A stretch of 64,000 bases of DNA from assembly GCA_037043015.1 (NCBI GenBank), contig CM073324.1, forward strand, positions 17,636,597-17,700,596, given 5' to 3'. Both the position numbers and the translations under genes were made by a program. Position 1 is the first letter of the stretch. Each line of letters opens with the position of its first letter. The notes under the pieces were generated by a model. That model made no database searches. It was not told the DNA's origin and saw only the letters and a program-made list of their open reading frames with translations. This document shows positions 1-9,556 of this stretch, piece by piece. This DNA comes from Bryum argenteum (taxonomy: Eukaryota > Streptophyta > Bryopsida > Bryales > Bryaceae).

Positions 1-1323
1 TACCTACTCAACCAATGAGGGAGCTCTATTCCATGGCCCCAACCTTAAAAACGGCCTCAACTCCAAGTGTAAATCCACCCTCATATCCTTATTATAAAGG
101 GGTCATCCCCTTTCTAACTTGAAATCCCTATCTGTCACCCCTCTCTAACGGTGTAGATTTGTTAAGGTACAACAATTCTTACACGAAAGATCTTGAATCA
201 ATCGTTTGTACCATAGTACCGCTCGTCTTGAACCAACCATGTTATCTCCTAATCAATTTGACAACCTCTACCAAATTATTTCATGAAGAGAGGATGGCAC
301 CCAGAAAATGGCGGCAGAATCATTCATTTACGCAACATTATGACCCGGAAGAAGTAATTCTGCACCAGTCAATGAATAGAACTTAAAGCTTCTTCTACTC
401 TGTGCTCCATCAACTTAATGGGTGTCTTAACAACAGCATGAAACATACTTATGAATCATAAACCCCACCTCCAACTACTAATCACGAATCATAAGTGACG
501 AAGGCAATAATCAACCAGTAATTCGGCGATTTCAACAGAATTAGTTACGACAATGATCATCCTGTCGGAAGCCGATCGATCAAATGATCAGCACTAACGG
601 CATTGAATTACTGTAGCTTCCACACCGACGCTGATACTACATGTCAGTCCCTCAAAACCATTCTAGCTCTGTCAGCCTTCCTGTGCCAAGCCGTGCAATC
701 GATCGAGTTGCCAAGCGCACATCATCTCAAACAAACCAACGACACTATTCACCTATTATACCCTCATTTACGAGGGCATGCGCGCGGTAATATCTGTGTA
801 ATACTTGGGTAAGTTTTGATTTGTATGTAGGAAAATATCCCAACTCTCCAGAATCAACAACCTCATTCAGCTCATTGTAGCTAACGGCCGGGTCTCCTTG
901 ATCATTGAAACAAACGGGATGAAACCAGATCTTGTGTCAGAGTAGCTTTTAAGAGTACTAGTATCATGATCATGTCATGGTTCAGCCGATGGAGGTGATC
1001 CCACGATGAAGCAGTCTTTCTCGATCTTTTTGTTGCAGCGAGGGAGTGTGTGCTCATTGATCGAGTGAAGACAAATATTAGGGTGACGACGGCGTTGTTG
1101 ATACTTTCTGTAGGGAATTAACATACAATCAAGCTGCCAAAATTTGGCGCAAGGGAACTGTTATTTACTGTGATCGCAAGCTTCAAAGATTGCAACTTTC
1201 TCGAAAGGAATGCGCGGTGTCGGTGCATTTTCGAGAAGGTTATGATGTCGATGGCATTGACGGACATGGCTGTGGCGGGGATTGAAGTGTGATCGAGTGG
1301 GTACAGTAGCTCGGTGGGTGGCC
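1..1323. other. Upstream intergenic region and 5' leader of the OSCA-like gene
   Basis: No convincing gene is seen here. The open frames are short and show no family similarity that I recognise. The last few hundred bases presumably hold the promoter and 5' UTR of the channel gene starting at 1324; I see no clear TATA box at the expected distance. Confidence 0.4.
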
Positions 1324-4300
1324 ATGACGGCGACAGGGGCATTCGCGACTTCGTTGTTGACATCGTTCCTCATTTTCTGTGGCCTCGTCGTTGCTTTCGG
1401 CGTTTTGTCAAAATGGAAGAGCAACCACAACATTTACTTCCCCTCACGCATTCTCTCTGCCAGTGTCGCAAAATTTCCAGTTCCTGTTAATCCCTTAGCG
1501 TGGGTGAAGGAAGCTCTTCTTACTCCCGAAGTGGAGCTTGTTCGTATTGCTGGTTTGGACGCTGCCATCTACCTCAACTTCTTCACTGCAGGTTCGTACA
1601 TCGTTCCAGCCATGGCCTCCACACGATCATGCACATTGCTCTTGAGAATAAGGTCCCCTCTAGCTTTTGCTGATATTAATTGAGGGCTGATTTTAAACAG
1701 TGTTGGAGATTTTCGGGTACTCGGCTCTCTTCTGTATTCCGGTGCTGGTGCCCATCGCAAGCAAGAGCAGGCACAATGCAGAAGCGTTCAAGATGGATCC
1801 TAACCAGACTTACGAAGCTTTCGACAACCTTGCCATGGGAAATGTCGAGGTTAGAAACAAAGCATACATGGAAGCTTGTCTCCAAGTTAGTCTTTATGCT
1901 TTTTCCTGTTGAAAGGTGTCAAACAAAAGAAATTGCACTCTGAAAGTGGTGTACATTGCAATGGTGGGGAATGCGTGCAGGAAGGGACGGCGAAGCTATG
2001 GGCATTTGTGGTGGGCACGTACTGGGTGTCATTCGTGACATACTACGTGCTCGTCAAAAACTACAAGAAGATGATTCGGTTGCGAGGGAAGGAGCAGGCG
2101 CATGAAAATGCTCGCCCCCAGCAATTTGCTTGTCTTGTTCGTGACATTCCTGCACCGCCCAAACATCTCTCACGAGCTGAGCAAGTGAATGCTTTCTTCC
2201 GGAAGATTCACCCTGACACTTACGAAACTTGCATCATCGTCCCAAACCTCAAAAAGGTGACACATTTCTTGAAATCAAGATAGGCGATCACTTTTCATGA
2301 AACAATCTGATGAAAATGGTACAAGAAGCAGTCGCAAGGTCAAATCCTACACTGTTCAATGCGTGAGCAGATGAGTTGCTTGCTAATAAGAGGGATGCGA
2401 TCAGTTCTTCAGATATTGTCTATAATTTAAGGGACCGGTGCAGACCTGTCTTATAGAGCTCTGATCATGGAATTGACCATCCATAATTTCTGCAGCAGTA
2501 ATAGATGATCTGAGGGTGTTTGTATATTGGCATTCTTCAGTTGATGAAGATATGGGTGAGGTATCAATCGGCAAAGAAGAGTCTAGAGCGAGCAGAAGCG
2601 ATTTTTGAGCAATCGAAGACAACCACAACGCCTGAAGGTACTCGCCCAATGCACAAGCCACACTTGCTGGGACTCTTTGGTCCCAAAATCGACTCTCTCA
2701 CTTTTTACGGGGAGCAAGTGAAAGAGTTCGCTCGCACCGTGGAAGCCGAGCAACAGCGTACTGTGAAAGAGGAGCAGATGTCGGCAGCTTTTGTGTTCTT
2801 CAACAACCGGCGAGCTGCTGCCGAAGCTTCACAGGTCTGACAGGCCATCTGCTTGATTAACAATCAACTGATAAATCAATCTCAACTCCAGGATTCTTTA
2901 TCATAATGCACACTCTTTCGCTCACATTCTGCTATATTGATACATGTGTGTAAGTGCCGCAGGCTGTTCATGCGCCATATGCCATGCAATGGCAGGTGTT
3001 CCCAGCTCCAGAGCCTCGAGAGATAGTGTGGAGCAATCTTGCCATACCCGTGTACGAACGAATGGTGCGCCAGGGTCTCGTCTACGGTGCTGTCTTCATG
3101 ACAGTCTTGTTCTACATGCTTCCGATTGCACTCATTTCCACTTTCACTTCTATTAACAACTTGGTGAAGATCCTCCCTTTTCTCAAGATCATCGTCAACT
3201 ATCAACCCATCAACACACTCCTCCAGGTCAAATCCTATAATCTCTTCACCCATCTTTGCAGTCCACATCCAAAGGCACAAACATCGATAGAATCATTCAT
3301 GTTTTTTACATGCGTGTGTGAAGCCGTTGTTTGTTACAACTCGTTGGAGGTGCTGAAACAGAGATAGGATTATTCATGCTTTGCATATGTGTGTGGAGTG
3401 CAGGCATTTTTGCCACAAGTAACGCTGATAGTGTTCATGAGGCTGCTGCCATCGCTGCTGATGGCGTTGTCACGAATGGAGGGCATCCCGTCCCAGAGCC
3501 ATCTGGTGCGAGCAGCTTCGGGGAAGTACTTCTACTTCATCGTGTTCAATGTGTTTCTGGGAGTGACGCTATTCGGGATGGTGTTCTCGTCGCTGGCGGG
3601 GTTCAAGGAGCTCATCAACTCCAAGAATTTCTCAGTTAGTAGTGTGGTTACTTTGTTTGGTAGCCGATTGCCCCCCGTGGCTGCCTACTTCATCACCTAT
3701 GTTGCCCTCCAGTAAGCACCATCTCTCTCATTGCTTGCAGATCATACTTTTCAAATCGTCATGCATGTTTTTACCGACACAGATCGAAACTCCTTGCTTG
3801 CAACAGATGTTCAGTTAAAGCATTATGAGAAATTAGAGTGGGTATACAGGATATTACGTTGATATGTATGTTAATTAAATTTGGGTAGGTAATGTTGACA
3901 AGTATGTCCACTGAGTTTGGGTAGTGCATTGTATGACGCTGAACTAACAATTCCTGAGGAATTTGGAAGTAGGAACACTTGCATGTGCTGATAAATCTTA
4001 TTGTTTTACATCGATGTGGTAAGCCCTGTTTTTGGAAAAGGAAATCCAATTTTGACAATTTAGGGTTATTTATGGCAGGGTTTTTGTTGGATTCGGTTTG
4101 GAATTGTCGCGAGTGGTTCCATTGGCAATCTACCATGCAAAGAAGAAGTTTCTGTGCAAAACGGACAAGGAGGTAGCAGATGCATGGGCACCGGGTCCAT
4201 TTTCATACGAGACGTTGGTGCCTCAAGACATTCTCATCCTCATGATATCTATGGCGTACAGCGTCATTGCTCCTCTTATTCTCTTCTTTGCCATCCTCTA

Positions 4301-5046
4301 CTTCGCCATTGGCTACGTTGTTCTCCGTAACCAGGTTAGTCAACTGCTCTTCCTTCTAACCAATTATCACATTTCGAGCTCTTCCTAGTAACCAATTTTC
4401 AGAATTCAAACTTAAATACTTCTTACCAAGATTCCGAAGACAAGAGAGCAAGAAAAGGATTAGCATCAACATCGAGGAATGCAGTGAGGGGCAGTTATAG
4501 AAAATCGTTGAGAACAGAGACACTTCGGTTCTCTAAGCTAGTTTTGCAGGAACATTTCACTGATATGTGAACATTTGCATGATTATCATAAGTGAGTGCA
4601 TGTTGCAGGCATTGAAGGTATATGTCCCCGAGTTCGAGAGCGGAGGAAGAATGTGGCCGCACATACATTCACGCATAGTAGCGGCACTCTTCATAGGCCA
4701 AATCACAATGATGGGCTACTTCGGCATCAAAAAGTTCCCCTACGCAGTACTCATCATCCTACTCCCTCTCATGACCATCTTCTTCGCCTCAACGTGCCAC
4801 ATGAACTATTACCCCTCCTTCCACGTCACATCCCTCGCCATTGCCAGCGAGGATGTGAAGGAGTCTCCTCCAATGTGGCGCATCATCGAAGCCTACACGC
4901 CCGAGTGCCTAAAGAATGTGGAAAGTGTATATTACGGAGACAGTGATGCATTTGAAGACGCCATGTCCAGCATTGGCTCCCGGTCTGTTTCAAGAGTGGA
5001 CTCGGGCCCTCGGCCCCTCAGCACCGAGAATTTGTATGCTTTGTGA
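1324..5046 (+). CDS. ERD4: OSCA/CSC1-like hyperosmolality- or mechano-gated channel, ERD4 type
   Basis: Predicted membrane channel of the OSCA/TMEM63 (DUF221) family, closest by eye to the plant ERD4/OSCA3 branch; family members conduct cations on osmotic or mechanical stimulation. Eight exons join in phase: 1324-1591, 1701-1885, 1981-2256, 2541-2834, 2963-3226, 3404-3711, 4079-4334 and 4609-5046, giving 762 aa (Arabidopsis ERD4 is about 724). The N-terminal helix is at residues 6-28. A further helix starts exon 2. A cytosolic block fills exons 3 to 5 and includes CLVRDIPAPP. The helical core starts with FYMLPIALIS in exon 5. Diagnostic stretches are GIPSQSHLVRAASGKYFYF, GLELSRVVPLAIYHAKKKF and ALKVYVPEFESGGRMWPHIH. 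The ATG at 1324 was chosen because it starts just before the first hydrophobic helix; the frame upstream lacks a better ATG. No break was found, so the gene looks functional. A damaged copy of part of exon 6 lies at 7639. Confidence 0.93.
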
Positions 5047-5270
5047 TCTAGCCATGCAAGATCTGTACTTTTTGAATGTGCGCATACATTTTCCAGACTA
5101 TGTCATATCACAATATAGTTTTTTTGATTACTACTTGAGGTACATGGATGTAATTTAAATTGATTTGTAATTCAATTGGTCAAGAGGTAGGTTGATGTGT
5201 GCAACAATTGTGATTTTATTGCATGGTTGATATGCACATTCACTAACTTTGGTAGTAACTACAGTACTGA

Positions 5271-5276
5271 AATAAA
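5271..5276 (+). promoter_or_regulatory. Candidate poly(A) signal of the OSCA-like gene
   Basis: AATAAA lies 225 bases after the stop codon at 5044-5046, a reasonable 3' UTR length for a plant gene. Confidence 0.4.
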
Positions 5277-5635
5277 CGCTTAAATGTTTTATATATTCTG
5301 CGAGGTGTTATTGACACACTCAGTTAATATATGCTCAGTATCCACTACATATTGGAAAACGTGAACCACATTGCAAAAGTAAATGTTTCATACATTCACT
5401 GAGGCGTACGGTGGTTCAAACACCCATCAACACAAGGACACAGTGATGAAAAGAATTAAGAGATTGATTCATAATGGGTGATGTATACATCAACTTTTCC
5501 TATCAATTCTCAAACTACACTGAGTGCATAAACTCATTGAAGAGTGCATCAACTCAATATAGCTATAATTCTGCTCTTAATGCAGAATTTTACTTGCAAC
5601 CGTTCGAATTCTAATTCGAACAGTTTATTTACTCC

Positions 5636-6551
5636 TTACTCGTTATCTAAGAGCTCATTGAATAACTCATTCCAAGATAGTCCCAATTCCTCGATGAAAC
5701 CCTCGATGGGAGTATCGTTGGGAGCATTGGTTGGAGCATTGGTTGGAGCATCCTTGGTTGCATCATTGGGAGCATAGAAGAGCTTGTTTGGATCAAAATT
5801 TAGTGTTGAATTCATTTTCTCAACGTGCTCCAAGTTGTATGAATTGTACGTTGGAATATCGACATTGTAATGGGTCATGGGATCCCATGGAATGTTGTCA
5901 TTTAGAGCCATGGGATCCCATGGAATGTTGTCATTTAGAGCCATGGGATCCCATGGAATATTGCCATTTAAGATCATGGGATCCCATGGAATGTTGTCAT
6001 AGACCCCATGAATGGGATTTGCTTCATTGACGAGCTCACTTGGCTCATCACTCAATGCTTCCTCTAGTTGTTCACAATAGGAAATGTCCTCATGGGTGAT
6101 TACATTCCCATGACATGATGTGTTGGAAGAGGGAGGTTTTTTGTGACTTTTTTGTGTGGTGTTTTCCAACCACCTTTGATTGCCTTGTATGAACAACCGG
6201 GTTTGGAATTGGTGCTTACAAGCCAAGCATTTGAAGCGCGGTTGCAAATTGTTGTTGTTGTTGTTGTTGTAATACTTGAATGTGGCCTTGTTTGCCACAT
6301 TACAATGAGGGCATTGTTTGTGCGAGCCTTGCAACTCTTGGGGATCCTCATTACGTTTTTTGAGGTAGGATTTTCCTTTGGAACGTCCATATGAGCTCCA
6401 TGAGAATTGTTTGTTGCAATTGCAAAACCTTGGTTGGTTCTCATTTTTGTTGTTGAAGTACATGAATTTGTGATGTGGAGACACATGCTTGCATAAGTAG
6501 CACTCTCTGTTCAAGAACACTGTTCAAGGACAGATCAACTTGAGGAGCCAT
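5636..6551 (-). CDS. Tandem Dof-like zinc-finger protein with acidic repeat-bearing tail, frame broken near start
   Basis: Probable DNA-binding protein. Counting residues from 6520, finger 1 has Cys7, Cys10, Cys33 and Cys35; finger 2 has Cys70, Cys73, Cys98 and Cys101. Both carry the Dof signature: an aromatic pair followed by an Asn run, then QPRF before the second Cys pair (FMYFNNKNENQPRFCNC and FKYYNN...LQPRFKCLAC). Known Dof proteins normally have one finger with C-x2-C-x21-C-x2-C spacing; these have 22 or 24 residues, and finger 1 ends C-x-C. A basic stretch follows each finger. Next come four 11-residue repeats of NIPWDPM type and an acidic end, EELGLSWNELFNELL, resembling an activation domain. 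The likely ATG is at 6551 (MAPQVDLSLN), but a 13-bp tandem duplication at about 6513-6533 moves it out of frame with the fingers. So either this copy is a pseudogene, or initiation or splicing differs. A TATA box precedes the gene. Confidence 0.6.
5876..6007 (-). repeat. Four 33-bp tandem repeats inside the Dof-like gene
   Basis: Units begin at 5876, 5909, 5942 and 5975. Each holds the perfect palindrome CATGGGATCCCATG, and in the coding strand each encodes (D/G)NIPWDPM plus a short linker. Because 33 is a multiple of three, copy number can change without breaking the frame. Confidence 0.85.
6247..6270. repeat. GTT/AAC microsatellite encoding the Asn run
   Basis: An uninterrupted run of GTT on the + strand encodes a row of Asn inside the second Dof-like finger. 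It explains the longer-than-usual spacing between the Cys pairs of that finger. Confidence 0.8.
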
Positions 6552-6708
6552 TTTTTGCGACAGGGCCGCCAAATGCCGGCAAGCAAGCGGCTCCAGGGCG
6601 GCAATCAAGCAGCGGGGGGCGGAGGGCAAGGGGCCGTAGGGGGACGGAGTGAGAGAGGGAGAGAATAAGAAAGAGGAAAATATGATAATGAGAAAATAAG
6701 TGGGGTAC

Positions 6709-6718
6709 TTATATAAGG
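6709..6718 (-). promoter_or_regulatory. TATA box of the Dof-like gene
   Basis: TATATAA, read on the minus strand, lies about 160 bases upstream of the ATG at 6551 and is followed by a purine/pyrimidine-biased leader. It supports transcription towards the zinc-finger frame. Confidence 0.45.
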
Positions 6719-7638
6719 AATGAGTGGGGGGGTTCGTATAATTCATGGGGTACATAACTCCAGTTAACTCCACGCGCTGTAGGGAGCCAATAACCGAACA
6801 ATTTCACGATATCTGGACGACGGGTATTGTTGAGCAGAGTGGAATTAACGGGGTTTGGAACTTTTCTGATGTGAATAATTTGATTCCATCCCAAAATGTA
6901 CCGCTTATGTAGATTCTTGGAAGTGTGACGTTTTTATGTTATGGGAATTCAGACTTTCCCATTTTGAAGATTATTCTTGTTCATTGCGTACATGTAACAA
7001 TATAAACATGATTTTATGATAATATATTTAATTTTTGAATGACCATTTACGGTGTAATTACTCCCGTTGTTTCAAAATAAGGAACTTTTCTGTTGTGTAT
7101 GATTCTAGTGCTAATAGTGTGTTCCAGACTCACTCATAAATTGATAAGCACTCATCGTGGAAAGAAACTAGCTGAAGCACATTCAAATTTGGTTCACTCC
7201 GATGAAGTACAGTATGTTGTCCGGTGACTGGCTTGTTTTCGAATTGGCCGCAGATGACGCATGGCCTTCTTTTTCGCTGCCCATCAGCAAAGTGTGTACT
7301 GTACATGTACAAAGTGTTCTGTACACATATCCTCCGCTTTCATCGTCAACTTGTGTATCTGCACGGAGATGATTTCGAAAGATTCGTAAGTAACTATGCA
7401 ATATTCTTTTATTATTCTGATACTCATGCTTTATCTATTCTTTGTATGTTCTCACTTGATCGAAAATTGTAAAAGTTGTATGAATTTTCATTATGTAAAG
7501 TCATGATATTTTTATTTTTTTACTTTTTTCTGGAAACGTCTTTCTTACCCCTTTGTTTTCAGTCTTCCTTCCTCCCACGAAGGTGGTGGACCGCGGGCGG
7601 CCCCAGTAGCTTAGCTAGTTGCAAATGGAAGAGCAAAT

Positions 7639-7702
7639 GAGCTCATCAACTCCAAGAATTTCTCCGTTAATAGTGTGGTCACTCTATTTACCAGCCGCTT
7701 GG
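7639..7702 (+). pseudogene. Fragment of an OSCA-like exon
   Basis: The stretch starting gagctcatcaactccaag matches 3608-3672 in exon 6 of the OSCA-like gene at roughly 85% over about 63 bases without gaps. The similarity ends abruptly on both sides. It is not part of an open frame with channel similarity, so it is a relic of a partial duplication about 4 kb away. Confidence 0.7.
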
Positions 7703-8513
7703 GGCGGCCGGGCCACGGGATTAGCGTCGGAGCGACGACGGCCACAGTAATAGGGTCCGGAGCAACGGGGATAGGGTCGGAGCGGTTTCGGCGACGGTCA
7801 TAGGGTAAGGGGGGCGTCGCACCTTATCTGCCACAATTGTGCAGCTACAGTGTAGCAATGGACCTGATGCTAGATTCCGCACCAGAATGCCTGCCGGCAA
7901 GTGGCTGGCCCAGTTTTCTTTCGTCTACTCCATCATCATGGAAACCCTAGATTGCTGCCCATTAGTCTCTACATTCGTTCTCTCTTTCTCCACTCGTACA
8001 TACATGTCCACTAGTTTGTGAGGCCCAATGTGAGTGACTGTAGAGTTTCGCTTCTTCACGTTCCTCGCAAACCTCGCCCTCGTCTCGTCTTTTGGGTCTT
8101 TCGAGCTCTTCGTCTTCCTCCTTTTGGACTGTTCTGCCAACAAACAACTAGGGTTGCTTCTCTTCTTGCAGAGGGAGACAGCGATTTTGTTAGATTTCTC
8201 ATGGTACACTAGGTCGTTCTTCTGCTTCTTCGTGAGATGGTTTGGTTGTTGGTTTGGCCGGATGAAAGAGAAATGGAGGGAGGGAATTAAGATTCACCAT
8301 CTAGGACACGTGTGCCTGTCCATGGAATTCTAGGTCTGGAAGATTTGAACGTGGACAAGAATTTTGTGGATGGGTAACATCTGTTCTGGATGATGCCTTT
8401 TGATCCCCAGCCTCACTTCTCACTTTGTGTTCCGAAGCACGGACATCTACAATTCTTTAAACAGTTGTTTCTCTGAGTAACCGAGGTGAATTTGTCGGAA
8501 GAGAACTGTAATG

Positions 8514-8639
8514 AGAACACCCCATTTCCTTGCTACGTGATGAGAGCATCTGGTCTTATTGCTTGATCAACTGATGGGCACCCCATTTCTTCACACGTGA
8601 CGAAAGCGTCTTGTCTTATTGCTCGATCAATCGATGAAC
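8514..8639. repeat. Two-copy tandem repeat of about 62 bp
   Basis: Both copies contain CACCCCATTTC, an ACGTGA motif, GTCTTATTGC and GATCAA in the same order and spacing. The copies have diverged at about a fifth of positions. Confidence 0.65.
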
Positions 8640-8667
8640 TGAGTTGTTGATATTCCATAGTGCCTTA

Positions 8668-9039
8668 GGAGTACTAAGGTAGCGGCACCCATTCCCGTGG
8701 CTTTAAGCTAATTATCATACTTCTGAATGAGGAGTATGAGAAATTATTATACCAGGGGAAAGGCAATTAGATTTTAATCTGAAATGTATCGAAAAAGTCA
8801 TGTTATTGGAAAATTTGTGTTCGTTCTTGATAATCAAAGTCAAAAATTGATTTGCACATTTTGACTGTGTCTAAATGGCCTTGATTCCGTGACTTGGAGA
8901 AGCAAATTCTGCCACTATACCTTTACTGCATTTAGTAATATTTGTTCTCAACAAATGATCAAAGTCACTCAGATTGAGGTGCCCTGTATGCTGACGCAAA
9001 TGGGTACAGTAACGGGAATGGGTGTCGCTACCTTACTCC
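8668..9039. repeat. Inverted repeat pair, possible decayed MITE
   Basis: The left arm at 8668-8698 and the right arm at 9012-9039 are reverse complements over about 28 bases, with one mismatch and a 3-base insertion on the left (core GGTAGCGGCACCCATTCCCG). About 310 bases lie between them. No target-site duplication is evident. Confidence 0.5.
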
Positions 9040-9354
9040 AGAATTGTTGTGAAGGATCAGCAATTCTCCCTGTCCTGGCGCAAAGACTACTGTTCTCCTC
9101 GGTAGCTGGGTACATTATGCTAATAAGTCAAAAGCTTTTGGAGTTTCAATGATTGATGAGCCCACACATCGTTGACGAAAGCTGCATACGCAATAATAAA
9201 TGCAATGGAATATGACAACATAAATGAGTCTGTGATAAGAATGAACTTTCATGGCACACAGCACTGTTCTGTTCTGCTTTAAAGCAAGCCATAGCTGCAG
9301 GGTAGTAGTCAGAGAATTGTACGAGATAGGAGTATTCGGAAAGGACTGAGTCGA

Positions 9355-9360
9355 TTTATT
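9355..9360 (-). promoter_or_regulatory. Candidate poly(A) signal of PGDH
   Basis: AATAAA on the minus strand lies about 200 bases beyond the PGDH stop codon at 9557. Confidence 0.4.
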
Positions 9361-9556
9361 TTTGTAGTGGAAACAAAATGGTATAGTCAAGTAAGCTTGC
9401 CCCAGAAATAAGAAGGGGTTATTATCACCCAGTCGAAATCCTGTGCTTCTACCACCGACAGTCGTAGGGACTAAATATTCTCTCACATAAATAACAAACT
9501 CACAGGTTTTAAGGTAATGAAACCTGTTGTTACATATGGCCGCCCATGCTACTACT

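Larger units (their letters stand above)
6719..9114. other. Gene-poor region with gene debris and inverted or tandem repeats
   Basis: No complete gene is visible. Recognisable items are a copy of an OSCA exon fragment (7639-7702), a 40-bp sequence shared with a PGDH intron (8346-8385), a two-copy tandem repeat (8514-8639) and an inverted repeat pair (8668-8698 and 9012-9039). Confidence 0.5.

Noticed and set aside
7130-7312. Short Cys-containing minus-strand frame (RRPCVICGQFENKP) as a zinc-finger gene
   Set aside because: Only 60 codons, a single Cys pair, no neighbouring domain; too weak.
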